Shown: positions 12,001 through 22,741 of the stretch, piece after piece | How positions within the stretch are numbered: the first letter of the stretch is position 1 | How the letters are laid out: every line of letters starts with the position of its first letter | Source: Corinectria fuckeliana | Taxonomy: Eukaryota; Ascomycota; Sordariomycetes; Hypocreales; Nectriaceae | Direction of reading: 5' to 3' | NCBI GenBank assembly: GCA_019137255.1 | Contig: WPDH01000120.1 | Location: forward strand, 215,287 to 279,286 | DNA: 64,000 bases | Notes under the pieces: model-generated | The model's input: only the letters and a program-made list of their open reading frames with translations | Database searches by the model: none | Told to the model about the DNA's origin: nothing | Program-made: the position numbers and the translations under genes

Positions 12001-13745
12001 ACTGATTCACATAAAGGTGGATGAGGACGAGTCCGGTCAGATTGATGACGACGCCTTGCTCGAGCAGGCGGAGAAACTGCTGGACGACAATATGGTTTCG
12101 TTTGGCATTACCGGAAGCGACCACGATCTTGCTCGCGCCATGAAGAACCACGAGCCCCCAGCGCCGACTCACGGGCTCGTAATCGACGGATTTACGCTGC
12201 GATGGGTTCTACACGACCGACTGAAGCAGAAATTCCTGCTGCTTTGCAAGCAGTGCAAGTCTGTTTTGTGCTGCCGTGTGAGTCCCGCACAGAAGGCTGC
12301 CGTCGTTGCCATGGTGAAGAATGGCCTCGACGTCATGACGCTCTCCATCGGAGATGGTGCCAACGATGTGGCCATGATTCAGGAAGCTGATGTCGGTGTC
12401 GGTATCGCCGGTGTGGAAGGCCGACAAGCCGCCATGTCGTCCGATTACGCCATTGCTCAGTTCCGGTTCCTCTCGAGACTGGTGCTGGTCCATGGTCGAT
12501 GGTCGTACCGCCGCCTGGCGGAGAGTATCAGCAATTTCTTCTACAAGAACATGGTTTGGACATTTGCCATTTTCTGGTTCGAGATCTTCTGCGACTTCGA
12601 CATGACGTACCTCTTCGAATACACGTACATTCTGCTGTTTAACCTGATATTCACCTCGGTACCTGTGGCTATCATGGGTGTTCTAGATCAGGACGTCTCC
12701 GACAAAGTCTCACTGGCCGTGCCACAGCTGTATCGCCGAGGTATTGAGCGGCTGGAGTGGACCCAAACCAAGTTCTGGTAAGTTTCTCAATGTCAGATGG
12801 CTATTTCTTAAGTACAAGACACTAATTTGCGACTACAGGCTTTACATGCTTGATGGTGTGTACCAGTCCGTCATGGTATTCTTCATCCCGTACCTGCTTT
12901 TCATGGACGGTACCTTTGTTACCATGGACGGACTCAACATAGAGGACCGAGTTAGATTCGGTGCTTACATTGCCCACCCTGCCGTCGTCACGATCAACAT
13001 GTACATCCTCATCAACACCTACCGATGGGACTGGCTGATGCTCCTGGTTGTCGTCATCAGTGACGTCTTCATCTTCTTCTGGACCGGAGTATACACTTCC
13101 TTCACATCGGCCGAGTTCTTCTTCGGCGCGGCCTCTCAAGTGTATCGGGAGGCGACGTTTTGGGCCATCTTCTTCATTGTGCCGGTCATCTGCCTGTTCC
13201 CGCGGTTTGCCATCAAGGCGCTGCAGAAGGTGTACTGGCCATATGACGTTGATATCATCCGCGAGCAAGAGAGGATGGGCATGTTCTCGCACCTGTCCCC
13301 GACGGAAGAATCAGATGATGCAACTGTTGCTGACACCAGGAGCAACAAGTCAAAGTCTTCCAACAGCTCTAGGTCGAAGAAGGCCAAGCGTGTCACTTAT
13401 GGCAGTGTCGATGAAGATCTACGACCTATTTACCCTCCATCGGTAGCTACTCGAACGACGACGTATAACCAACACAGCCAAAATGGCAGTGACTCGACCA
13501 ACTACACCAACCCCCGGATGTCGTTGGAACTTCCGGCGCAGGGACGGCCGTCTATCGACCGTGCTCGACCATCGTACGACCGAATGCGGGCATCGATGGA
13601 CCGGGTGCGAGCCAGTTACGAGGCCAGCAGCGAGTTCACATCGGCAGCGCGACTGTCACGGATCGAATCAAGTCAGTCACAAGGAGGAGGACGATTCCGG
13701 CCACGACTACGAGGACTTTCACTGTCCAAAAGCGCAAACCACTAG
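9065..13745 (+). CDS. DNF1: P4-type ATPase, Dnf1/Dnf2-like phospholipid flippase
   Basis: Exons 9065-9523, 9584-12777 and 12839-13745 encode 1,519 residues, the normal size for a fungal Dnf protein. Flippases move phospholipids from the outer to the cytosolic leaflet, at the plasma membrane and in endocytic traffic for Dnf proteins. Visible landmarks are the conserved entry into the first membrane hairpin (YTPLSFVPKNLWFQFHNVAN), the actuator motif DGET near residue 390 (P4 type, instead of TGES), the phosphorylation site DKTGTLT with the acceptor Asp at about residue 624, and the hinge GDGANDV near 1076. The N-terminal sequence NRTLYFNQPLPDRLVDEEGH and the PRNKIRT-like segment after it fit Dnf1/2 rather than Drs2. 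About 150 residues at the C-terminus are Ser/Arg-rich and probably regulatory. Introns are short, with GTAAGT donors. An unusually C/T-rich leader precedes the start. Confidence 0.95.
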
Positions 13746-14126
13746 GGGATGGATGCCTGATGACACTCTGCCGCACACCGAACACTGACACTCCTTGTAC
13801 ATTACACTACCTCACAACCGGTGACACTCGCCGGAAACACCATTTGAGAGTCGTCTTTTTCTTGTTTTGATATCCTGGGCCTGCAATAAGGCCATTGATG
13901 CACTTATGATCTGCACGAGCGATCTACGAGTGGCTTCTCCACCGATCCCAAAGGAGCTCCGAACTCCGGCGTCCGCGTTCTCTTAGCGCGTCACGGAAGA
14001 AAGGGGGCTGATTTGGTTGTTTGCTTGATGCTGCGCGCATTTATTAGGGGGAGTCTGTCTTACGCAGGGCGTTTTGAAGGGGAAATGCAAAAGGTGGCTT
14101 TGGTTTTGTATGAGTTGTTGCTTGGC

Positions 14127-14180
14127 TTTTTTTTTGTCTTTTTTTTTTTTTGCGCTACTATGGCTCCTTTTTTTTTTCTT
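14127..14180. repeat. Poly-T low-complexity tract
   Basis: Three runs of nine to thirteen T are broken by short interruptions on the plus strand, about 400 bases beyond the flippase stop codon. It may act in 3'-end formation or simply be slippage-prone DNA. Confidence 0.6.
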
Positions 14181-14269
14181 ATATCTCTTATCTCTTCGTT
14201 TCCATCATTTTCTTTCGCATTTTAGAGCTGAGAAAGCGGGAAAAGCTCATTCATTATGAGGAGTGGTTT

Positions 14270-14360
14270 CATTGTGTGGAGGCTGATCAAGGGAAGATGA
14301 GAAGGGAGAAGAAGATGGAGAAAGAGTGAAGGAGAGGGAAAGATGAGAAGAAGATGGACT
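14270..14360 (+). repeat. Polypurine tract
   Basis: About ninety bases of the plus strand are nearly all A and G, built from GAGAAGAAGATGG-like words. No coding sense is evident. Together with the poly-T tract just upstream it makes a strongly strand-asymmetric stretch. Confidence 0.6.
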
Positions 14361-14878
14361 CAGCGTTGGGTTGGAGAAGCGCTGGGCCGCCCAAGGAGAA
14401 GGAGACGGGCGCAAAGGATACAGGTGGACTGTACATACGGTATCATAATAGCTTGTCGCTTCTTTTTCCTTTTTGGAGAACAATCCCAAACACGAAGATG
14501 TGTATTTTCAAAGTCTTTAGTGTGCTCCCGTTCTGAGTCTGTAGATGTGCAATTCTGGTGTTGTCAGGATTGATAAGAGAGTCATTCAATGCAGCACCGT
14601 TGTATTTGCGTCATGCAATGCTACGGTCCATGCTTGTATCGTTGCAGCCGGCATGGAGCTTGACTAGAAGCGACACGACGGTTGAAGAATTGCCTTTGGG
14701 TATGCCCTGATGTGGAGTGGCCGTGAGGGAGTCTATAATCCACACACTGGTGACGAGGGAATTGGGACGCCGAATTGATCACAAGCCTGTTGTTACTCGG
14801 AGCGCCAGCTAGATCTCCTTGATGTTGTTGCTCTCGTTGAGCTGGTGTTGATGTTACATTGGCACGTAACCATTGCAA

Positions 14879-15070
14879 AAGAGTCGTGCTATTCGGGCTG
14901 TACCATATTTCTCTCGATTCTCCCGGAGTACGAAGTAGGCCATGTAGCACATGGCTAACAAGACCAAATACTAGGCTCCGGGTGTCGCAGGGGAATTGTT
15001 AGGACTGTATCTATTAAAGCGAATAATATGGCAAGAAGTGTGGTTTTACAGCCCGAATAGCACGACTCTT
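14879..15070. repeat. 192-base element with perfect 24-base inverted termini (MITE-like)
   Basis: The 24 bases at 14879-14902 are the exact reverse complement of 15047-15070; the core of the left arm reads AGAGTCGTGCTATTCGGGCT. The 144-base interior has no coding sense and includes one TACGAAGTA motif. No clear target-site duplication is visible. A related copy with two mismatches in 21 bases lies at 20329-20351. The arrangement resembles a miniature inverted-repeat transposable element or paired transposon ends; the family is not recognised. Confidence 0.6.
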
Positions 15071-15106
15071 GATTAATCGCCAATCAATCGTCCTGTTGGA
15101 TTTCCA

Positions 15107-15889
15107 TCACCGGTCGCCGAACAGGATAGTCCATCCAAATCCTCGCATTAGATCCAATACCAAAGCCGGCAGAGCATCAATGTAGACTCTGACGATGATC
15201 TTCTTCAGTGAAGGTATTGCTGTAAACTGCGCATCGATTCGCAGTAGTGCCTCTCGAACAAACTGGGGGTTGTCCTCGTCCGCCTCGGTCAGGAAACTGG
15301 AATTCTTGCTGTGAACGAAAACTTCTAGTGTAGTCAGGTTGGCACACTTTTCTTCGAGAAGCCTCAAGCTCTGCAAGCCATCTTCCCTGATCTTGACCTC
15401 ACCAGGTTGATCTTCCATAATCTCTGCAACTGGGAAATTGATGCATAGGTGGGACAGCAAATCTGCATTTCCAGATCCGATGCAGTTCAAAAAGGATTGT
15501 AAGAGGCCAACCTGTTGTTGTGTCGTGTCCACCAATACAAACCGGTTCAGGCCATACAGCACTGCCCTTGCCTCACCGTATACTTTTCGGTTACTACGCA
15601 GCAACGCAAGCCAGCGGATGGGGTTGTCGGGCGCAAACGTCTCTACTCGAGACCCTCTGTCTTGAAAAAGGTAGATTGGATGCCTCGCCACGAGCACTCG
15701 TTTGTGGATATCATGGCGAACCCTTTCAGGTAGGTCAAAAAAGCCAATCGCGTTAGAAGTCGCTGGCCATGAGTCGGCTCCGGATCTAGAGCCCGGCACG
15801 GGATGACGGTGGGGCGTTTGCGGGGGGGGAGCGCGTCCGGCAGGTAGCGATGTGTTCGAGATGTGGGCCTTTGTATACTCGGAATCCAT
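15107..15889 (-). CDS. 2EXR/F-box-like fungal protein
   Basis: A single-exon frame of 260 residues. After a Pro-rich leader of about 48 residues, the segment FFDLPERVRHDIHKRVLV has the form of an F-box-like or 2EXR start. It is followed by WLALLRSNRKVYGEARAVLY, matching the 'R..R.v..EA..vly' pattern common in fungal 2EXR proteins, then a C-terminal alpha/beta part. Such proteins form large, lineage-specific families in filamentous ascomycetes and some are thought to act in ubiquitin ligase adaptors; no substrate can be inferred. The stop codon lies 37 bases beyond an inverted-repeat element. Next to it on the other side is a broken NLR gene, and both belong to fast-evolving fungal families. 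Expression is not evident from sequence. Confidence 0.7.
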   Translation of the reverse strand: MDSEYTKAHISNTSLPAGRAPPPQTPHRHPVPGSRSGADSWPATSNAIGFFDLPERVRHDIHKRVLVARHPIYLFQDRGSRVETFAPDNPIRWLALLRSNRKVYGEARAVLYGLNRFVLVDTTQQQVGLLQSFLNCIGSGNADLLSHLCINFPVAEIMEDQPGEVKIREDGLQSLRLLEEKCANLTTLEVFVHSKNSSFLTEADEDNPQFVREALLRIDAQFTAIPSLKKIIVRVYIDALPALVLDLMRGFGWTILFGDR

Positions 15890-17049
15890 GATGTTGTCGA
15901 CGTATGATATTCTTCTCGGGGACTTGTCTTAATGCGGTGAAGGTTGGTTGACCTCGTGAGTCCGTAAAAGTCGAAGATACAGGATCGCGTACCTATGAGG
16001 AGCTGTGAGAAGGTGTTCGTATCGTATCCCTGGGTTAGGTTGCATTAGTTACTCACTACGAAGTACTAAGGCAGCTTTGATGGACTGTACATACCTGATC
16101 CACTTGACGGAGGCACGTCTAGCTAGGCTAGGTTTTGTTGAGTGGGAAGCCAGGGGTTCGATCAGGGACACTAATGTCTATCGACTAGGTAGGTGGTAGG
16201 TAGGTAGTGTGGGAACCTCCAGATACATGTAGACCCGACCAAAATCGCCTTTTCAAAGTATTCTGTGAAGATCAAGCTCTAACTTAGGCTCGTTAGCTAT
16301 TACCCTTGAAGTACGCAAAAGCTGCCTCAGAGATCTTCAAGTGATGAGATACGTCGCAATATATTATCCCACGTACCGATTGCGATGAGTCTGGAGCGTA
16401 TTTTCACAAGATATAAGCGCTGGGAGAGGTGGCCGCTTGCTGTTTGAGAGGAGGAAAGCTGGATCTGTAGGATCGGTCCCTGTGCGGGGTAGTGGGACCG
16501 TTGACGACTTGCCCCGTTTTGTCAAATGGTCAACGAGTCGAATACTCGGCACTGTCCGTTCAGTAGCCAGAAATCGTCTGATCGATAAGCGTATGCTTTT
16601 CGCAACAGTGAGATCAACGCTTTTGGAACAACAGCTAGAGAGAAGAGAGAAGAAGCAAGCAGACAGAGAAGGTAATTAGGACCAACCGTCAATTTGATCA
16701 AGGGCCCGTGGGGCTTACCTAAGAGCTTCCGCCGTCACGTGACAGTACCGCCCACCGATCATACCGTAAATTCTGCGCCCGAATAGAAACTTAGCGCTCA
16801 AATCCCCAGAATACCCCAGTTTATCGCCCAATCAACCAGCCAGCAGCCTTCAAATCCCAGGTTTTGGCAGCTTGTGGAGGCGCCAAGATTCCAAGCGCAG
16901 CAGAAGTCTTTACGAATATCGTAGGTTAGTTTCTAAGTCAAAAACGGGTACAGCCAAGTACGATTTAACTTGGGAGACCAGTAATGAACTGAACTGATTA
17001 GGTCTAGGAACAACCGTGGAGAACGTTGGGATTCTTGCATCGCTGTTTG
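15890..17049. other. Intergenic region between the 2EXR gene and the NLR pseudogene
   Basis: No gene is supportable. It serves as upstream DNA for both divergent neighbours. It holds one TACGAAGTA motif at 16057-16065 and a perfect CACGTG palindrome (listed separately). Confidence 0.5.
16734..16743. promoter_or_regulatory. CACGTG palindrome upstream of the NLR
   Basis: The ten bases GTCACGTGAC are a perfect palindrome with an E-box core, about 310 bases before the first ATG of the NLR pseudogene. In fungi such sites are bound by bHLH factors such as Cbf1-like proteins. Function here is inference. Confidence 0.3.
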
Positions 17050-20000
17050 ATGTCGCAACATGAAGGCTTCCGACAAAGGCTTCGCTTGCGATTAGATCGG
17101 TTTCGTCGAAGATCCCGCAATATATTGGACGCTGGCAGTATTCACTTCCCTCAGAGCACCCAAGACCCAAATCTTGCACAGTGCGTGTATCGTCTTATGA
17201 GTCAGGCTGCGCTAATCTTGACCAGCAATGCTTCCCAACATGCGGTATCCACCGCCGGCTCATTGCATTCCAACCAAGCGACCGATAACCCTAGAGAGTC
17301 AACCAGTACCGGCGATGAGGAAACTCGGACCCAATCCGATCAAATCGTCATCCATGCCAGCCATCTTGACCAGAGTCTCACAACCGATCTGTCAATAGTT
17401 GGTGATAGCATGGATGGTGTCACTATTTCTTCAGACCTGTGGAGTAGAGCGTATCGTGAGGCGGTCGACAGTCTCAGCGAGGACATAGACATTACCATTC
17501 TCAAGGGCAAAAACGTCGCGCAGCTTTTCAGAGAACTCGAAGACATCGACAAAGAAGCAACTCAGGAGTCAGCCTTTCTAAGAGGGGTGAGATACTTGCA
17601 ATCTATACAAGTACCGCTCGAGAGATTCAAGTTGGCGTTGGACTTAGCCAGTCCACTGACGAGTATTGAACCAACTGCATCAACCGTTTTCGGTGTGGTC
17701 AGAAGCGTGGCAGCGGTAAGTCTGGTGCATACGTTTTATTCTTCGCAATTTCAACTATGATGGAGCCGAAATAGACTGACTCGCATCTACATAGATTGCT
17801 ATCAGTGTTTCAACTGCCGACCAGGAGTTCGCAAAGCAAATCGCGGATATGCTAGAGCAAATCTCCTACATAGATGACTGCGACACTCTCGGCCAGAAGG
17901 CAAACACGCAAGACATTCACAAGGTAGCCTAAAGTTCAATTCTGCGGCGCCTTTTTAACATGTTGCAGGCACTCGTCTTGGTGTATAAAAAACTCCTCGA
18001 ATTCTATAAAGTCGCATTTGAGATTTTAACTAGAAAAGGAGCCAAGTTGGTCATGAGACTGGTCTTGGAGAACGGGCGTCTGCCAGACATCGTCCAAGAC
18101 TTCTTGAGACATGCTGACACTCTTCGAAAACATGTACAAAAAGCGACGTGGGAGATTGTTGAGGATATCAAAGTCATGCTCTATGACCATGAAAGTAAGT
18201 TCTCTCTAGTCAAGTTTAGTGGACATATTCTTATATCCTGCCTCAGTTGGTCGGTGGTTAGGCAGTGACAAGATGAGTCGGCAGAGTCAATACCATGCAT
18301 GTCTACAGGATCTTCGAGCTGATCAGGCTTGTGAGTTCTTGTTGACCGATGCTGAGCTCATCAGTTGGTATTGCGCCTCCGATTCCCAGCAAATGGTAAT
18401 CCTTGGCGACATGGGTTGTGGGAAAACCGTTGCTATGGTATATCTTGTTGACGAGCTGAGTCGAAGAAGTGAGCACTAACTTCCTCAGCCTAAGATATGC
18501 TACTACTATTGCCGAGACGACGAGACTGGCTAGGCCGTTCAGATAATCTCTGGCCTAATTTTGTCGCTCCTCGAACAGCTCCCTGGCCTGAAGAAAAGAT
18601 TCTTTGAGTGGTATAAACAGGCTCAGGCTTCTGGGAATTTCGAGCCTGCAACGAACATCAAGAAACTTGAAGAGCTTCTGCAAAGGGTTCTAGAAACAAT
18701 CGATCGTCCGGTCTTCTTGGTCATTGATGGCCTGGACGAGTGCGATAGAGTGTCTCGGAACGCTCTTCTCAAATTGCTCAAGACTTTGTCCCAAAAAGCC
18801 CCGCGGCTCAAAGTTGTTTTATCTTCTCGCCCTCAAGAAGAGATCCTGGATCAGATGGACGAAATGGCTAAGATCAATCTGGGTTCCGATGCTAAGAGAG
18901 ATGGTCTTATTGTTAAAAAGACAGTCGAGAGGCAATTGTTCTACCTATCGAAAGACGCCAAAGCACTCCTCATAAGAATCCTATCTCGTTTGGCTCAAGG
19001 AAGCGCGATATGGACAAAGATGATCATCGGACTTATCGAAGTTCGTGGGATCAGGGCACTTGGTCCGATGCGACATTTCTTGGAAGAAATTCCGCTACCC
19101 GGACAGCTCTCAAAGCTCTACGCCACTTTGTTTTCACGGTGCACTTCAGATGACGCCGAAAACCGAGGGCTCACCAGCACAGCTCTGAAGCTTCTCGCCA
19201 TCGCTCGCAGGCCTCTGAGCATTCTGGAACTCGCCTGGGCAGTGGCATTGGGTACCGCGCAGCACGAGGTAGCCACCGTGGCCGCTCTTAGCGATTTGGT
19301 AGACCATCAAAGAGTGATGGGTCTCATTCACCCATTCGTTGCTCGTGTGGATTTCAGCGACGTAAAGAAGCGTCAAGTTCAACTCATACACCAATCAGTG
19401 AAAGAATTCATCTTGGGGGAGTGGACTTCGAATCAGCCTTGTCTGCAAACTCCGGCTACTTCAAAGGCAACTGATCAGACGCCTCTTCAATGCATCGAGA
19501 GTCTCGAGGGGCTTATCTTAGACATTTGCATCAAATACCTTCGATTGGACGACATCGGCATCACTGCTATATTCTCCGAGGAGCAGGTGGCAATCGAAGC
19601 GTTGCCTCAAGATGTCAATCTGTTCAACAATGACCAAGAGCCTGTCGAGTACGATCCAGATTGCACGTGGGAAGCCTGGGAACAAAACATGATTCGCTAT
19701 GACCCGATCGAACGTGGCTTAGGAGAGTTCTTCATCTACGCATCATGTCACTGGATTGAGCATTTTGGCGCCATCACGGTCCGGCCTCTTCTAAGCCTTT
19801 CGAGCATAGAGACCCTGTGCCAAGCAGGCTCGACCCGACTTCACAACTGGATCCAACAAAACTGTCGCCCGGATTGTGCGATCAAGCCCAGGTTCGAATT
19901 CGACAGCAGCCTGTATGATCCCCTCAGCATCACTGCGTTGTACGGCTCAGAAGCCATGCTTCGTGATATGCTTGAGAATTCGGACTTTGGCGAGGACGTG

Positions 20001-20177
20001 TTCCTCCCACAGCCAGCTTTAGGGGCTGCTGATCAGATTCTCCAATGGGGGGACTTGTCTAGGCTCAGGATACTCTTGGAGAGTAGGCTCGGCCATCAGC
20101 TTCGGAGTTTTGACTTTGCCGACTTACTATCAAAGGATGGTCTTCTCCTAGATCGTACTGATGCCCTAGGTACTTAA
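17050..20177 (+). pseudogene. Goodbye-NACHT NLR, disrupted by two in-frame stops and truncated at the C-terminus
   Basis: Visible exons are 17050-17715, 17795-17923, 17969-18194 and 18262 onward. The first three encode a helical N-terminal region resembling the fungal STAND 'Goodbye' domain (SDLWSRAYREAV, FRELEDIDKEA, then PLTSIEPTASTVFGVV). Exon 4 carries the NACHT nucleotide-binding domain: Walker A VILGDMGCGKT, then Walker B VFLVIDGLDECD near 18712-18747, then a helical arm to LGHQL near 20100. Fungal NLRs of this type sense non-self and trigger incompatibility-like cell death. The reading frame is interrupted by TAA at 18477-18479 and TAG at 18531-18533, with conserved family sequence (KICYYYCRDDETG) between the stops in the same frame. 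Each stop differs from a glutamine codon by one CpA-to-TpA change, the RIP signature. The frame ends at 20177 in unrelated-looking sequence (LLSKDGLLLDRTDALGT) without the ankyrin-type sensor usual in the family. Readthrough or stop removal by splicing seems unlikely: no GT-AG pair deletes both stops and keeps frame. Confidence 0.8.
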
Positions 20178-20250
20178 GTTTAATGCCCTGGCTCCCTATG
20201 TAACGCTCTAACGCCCTGATCCCTGGTGCCCTATGTAATGCCCTGAATTA
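20161..20250 (+). repeat. Degenerate GCCCT-containing repeats at the NLR break
   Basis: Just where the NLR homology ends, the words GCCCTGG, CCCTATGTAA and TAATGCCCTG recur in imperfect copies over about 90 bases. It may be a short decayed tandem repeat marking the point where the gene's 3' half was lost. Confidence 0.35.
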
Positions 20251-20328
20251 ACTACTCTACTGTTATTGATAGCGAGACTATGCCTAAGGAGAGAATATAG
20301 AGTGAAAGTCGATGTGGGCACATGATAA

Positions 20329-20351
20329 GCAGCCCGAATGGCACGACTCCT
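20329..20351 (+). repeat. Third copy of the inverted-repeat arm
   Basis: CAGCCCGAATGGCACGACTC here matches the right arm of the element at 15047-15070 with two mismatches over 21 bases, in the same direction. It is therefore inverted relative to the left arm at 14879. The 2EXR gene and the NLR pseudogene lie between these positions. Confidence 0.55.
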
Positions 20352-20362
20352 TGTCTATTGCG

Positions 20363-20402
20363 GTATTCGTATAATTTGTACTTCGTACAAGTACGAATAC
20401 GA
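20363..20402. repeat. Imperfect hairpin with TACTTCGTA loop
   Basis: GTATTCGTA at 20363 is complementary to TACGAATAC about 30 bases on; TTGTAC and GTACAA pair inside it and the apex holds TACTTCGTA. It starts 12 bases after the third inverted-repeat arm and may be part of the same mobile-element end. Confidence 0.4.
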
Positions 20403-20640
20403 CGGGACTTGCATACTACTGTTGGTCTTGGCAGGGGAATATCCCGGCCCCACCATGGCGGGCAATGTAAGTACTTCGTACCTTCATCCACCGCTTCCAC
20501 TCCTTCACCTTCGACTTCGACCTCAACTTCAACTTCAAGGAGCCGTCGCCTCAACACCCAAGGCAGATAGGGCCACAAGGAGCACTTCCCGCCAGCCAAT
20601 TGACCAATCTCTTTGTGCCTCTCCTCTCCTTGTCGGCATC

Positions 20641-22535
20641 ATGGACCCTCTAGAGCCGTTCGCGCTCGCGGCCTGGCGCTGGTGCAGCGACTACGCCACC
20701 ACCCACTTCAACATGTCGTATGTATCATGATTCGTTTGCCCAGATGGCCTTGTCCGCGGCTGACGCCGTGTCTGCTCTCCAGCCAGGAAGCCTTCTCCCT
20801 CGCGGCAACCCTCCTCGCCTTCGCCTTCTCCTTGCTCCTCATCCGCCTCGCCAACTCCGCCGCGCCGGCATCCGGCCCTCCCCGCCGGTACACGGTCCCG
20901 GCGCCCAAGATGCCCGAGTCGCCGACGACGGTCGAGACGATGTCGGTCAAGCTGCCCGGCAGCACCGCCGTCCAGTGCTACGCCCCAGCCACGGGCCAGT
21001 TCCTCGGCCTCGTCAACCCTTCAACGCCCGCCGCCATTGATCGCGCCGTTGACGCCGCCGCCGCCGCGCAGAAGGCATGGGCCGAGACGACGTTTGCCCA
21101 GCGCAAGGCCGTCCTGCGCTCACTGATGCAGTACGTCCTCGACAACGCCGAGCAGATCTGCAGGATCGCCGGCCTCGATAGCGGCAAGACCATGGTCGAC
21201 GCCCAGCTTGGCGAGATCCTCGTCACCGTCGAGAAGATCCAGTGGACCCTTGCCCACGGCGAGAAGGCCCTCCGCCCCTCGCGCCGCCCGACCAACCTGC
21301 TCATGATGTACAAGCGCAACACGGTGCACTACGAGCCCCTGGGTGTTGTCGCCGCCCTTGTCAGCTGGAACTACCCCTTCCACAACATGATGGGCCCCAT
21401 TATCAGCGCCCTCTTCGCGGGTAACGGCATTCTCGTCAAGGTCTCGGAGCAAACAGCCTGGTCCAGCGCCTACTTCGCCAGCATTGCTCGCGGCGCCCTC
21501 GTGGCCCACGGCTTCGACCCCCAGCTCGTCCAGACCATCGTTTGCTGGCCTCAGACGGCCAACCACTTGACCTGCCATTCGGGCATCAGCCACATCACCT
21601 TCATTGGGTCCCAGTCCGTCGCCCACCATGTCGCTGCCAGCGCTGCCAAGAGCTTGACTCCCGTTGTTGCTGAGCTCGGTGGCAAGGATCCCTTCATCGT
21701 TCTCGACTCTGCTGCCCATGACCTGAAGCGCATCGCTGAGATCATCCTCCGTGGCACTTTCCAGGCCGCTGGTCAGAACTGCATCGGCATTGAACGTGTC
21801 ATCGCCGCCCCCTCCGCTTATGACAAACTGATCCAGCTCCTCGAGCCTCGCGTCAAGTCTCTCCGTCTTGGTCCCGAGGCCGACGTTGGCGGAATGATCT
21901 CAGACGCGTCCTTCGACCGCCTCGAAAAGCTCATTGCCGAGGCCGTGTCCCAAGGCGCCCGCCTCCTCGCCGGCGGCAAGCGATACAACCACCCCGAATA
22001 CCCCCAGGGCCATTACTTCCAGCCGACGCTCCTCGTCGACGTCACCCCCGACATGGCCATCGCCCAGCACGAGTGCTTCGCCCCTGTCCTCACACTCTTG
22101 CGCACCAAGTCCTCCTCTCCCGCCGACGTCCTGTCCGTCGCCAACGCCCCGAACTTTGGCCTCGGCGCTTCAGTTCACGGATCCGAGCGCGATCCCAACC
22201 TCCAGCCCATTGTCCGCGGCTTGCGGGCCGGCATGGTCGCCGTAAATGACTTCGCTGCCTTCTACGCCGTCCAGCTGCCTTTTGGCGGTGCCGGCGGCTC
22301 CGGCTACGGCCGCTTTGCCGGTGAGGAGGGCCTCCGTGGCCTGTGCAACACCAAGGCCGTCTGCGAGGACCGGTTCGGCTGGCTCGGAATCCGCACTGCC
22401 ATCCCGCCCCCCGTCCAGTACCCCGTCGCCAGCCAGGACAAGAGCTGGGTATTTACCCAGGGCGTCGTCGAGGTTGGCTACGGCGCGCCTGGCCGGAAGC
22501 TCAAGGGTCTGGCCAAGATGTTCAAGAACATGTAG
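20641..22535 (+). CDS. MSC7: Membrane-anchored aldehyde dehydrogenase, Msc7-like
   Basis: Exons 20641-20717 and 20783-22535 give 609 residues. The first exon encodes MDPLEPFALAAWRWCSDYAT; the splice leads into a hydrophobic stretch (AFSLAATLLAFAFSLLLIRL) that should be a single N-terminal membrane anchor, followed by a full aldehyde dehydrogenase domain. Catalytic residues are visible: general base Glu near residue 323 in AELGGKDPF and nucleophile Cys near 359 in AGQNCIG, with a spacing close to the usual one. NAD(P)-binding segments (VSWNYPFHNMMGP, FIGSQSVAHHV) are present. The architecture of a membrane-tethered ALDH matches yeast Msc7, whose substrate is not well known; oxidation of fatty or membrane-derived aldehydes is a plausible inference. 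The plus strand shows strong C-ending codon preference, producing a long shadow frame on the minus strand. It converges with the DEAD-box gene. Confidence 0.9.
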
Positions 22536-22741
22536 ACTGGACGGATCCTCTACACGATAAAGAAACCGAGAAACAAAGTCAAAGACAAGATGGAGATTTT
22601 CTGGCTGACTGCATGGACCGAAACGAGTGTAGTTATCTTCGGAGTTAGGTACTTGAGTCGGCTGACAGAGATATACCCATCATATTAATACTTCAACAGC
22701 AAATGCTTATAGAAGACCCGGCTCGCTGGATTAAAACTAGT

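Larger units (their letters stand above)
13746..15106. other. Intergenic region with low-complexity tracts and an inverted-repeat element
   Basis: No gene is supportable. The first 250 bases are probably the 3' end of the flippase transcript. They are followed by a poly-T tract, a polypurine tract and a small inverted-repeat element, each listed separately. Confidence 0.6.

Noticed and set aside
16130..16180. tRNA-like word GGTTCGATC
   Set aside because: No acceptor stem, anticodon arm or D-arm can be folded around it.
18467..18486. A 20-base intron, or a longer GT-AG excision, to remove the NLR stops
   Set aside because: Twenty bases is far below the local minimum of about 45. The longer choice ending near 18539 shifts the downstream frame and removes conserved NACHT-family sequence.
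21120..21719. 199-codon minus-strand frame inside the ALDH gene
   Set aside because: Shadow of the strongly biased ALDH coding strand; no motif, and the ALDH frame is continuous.
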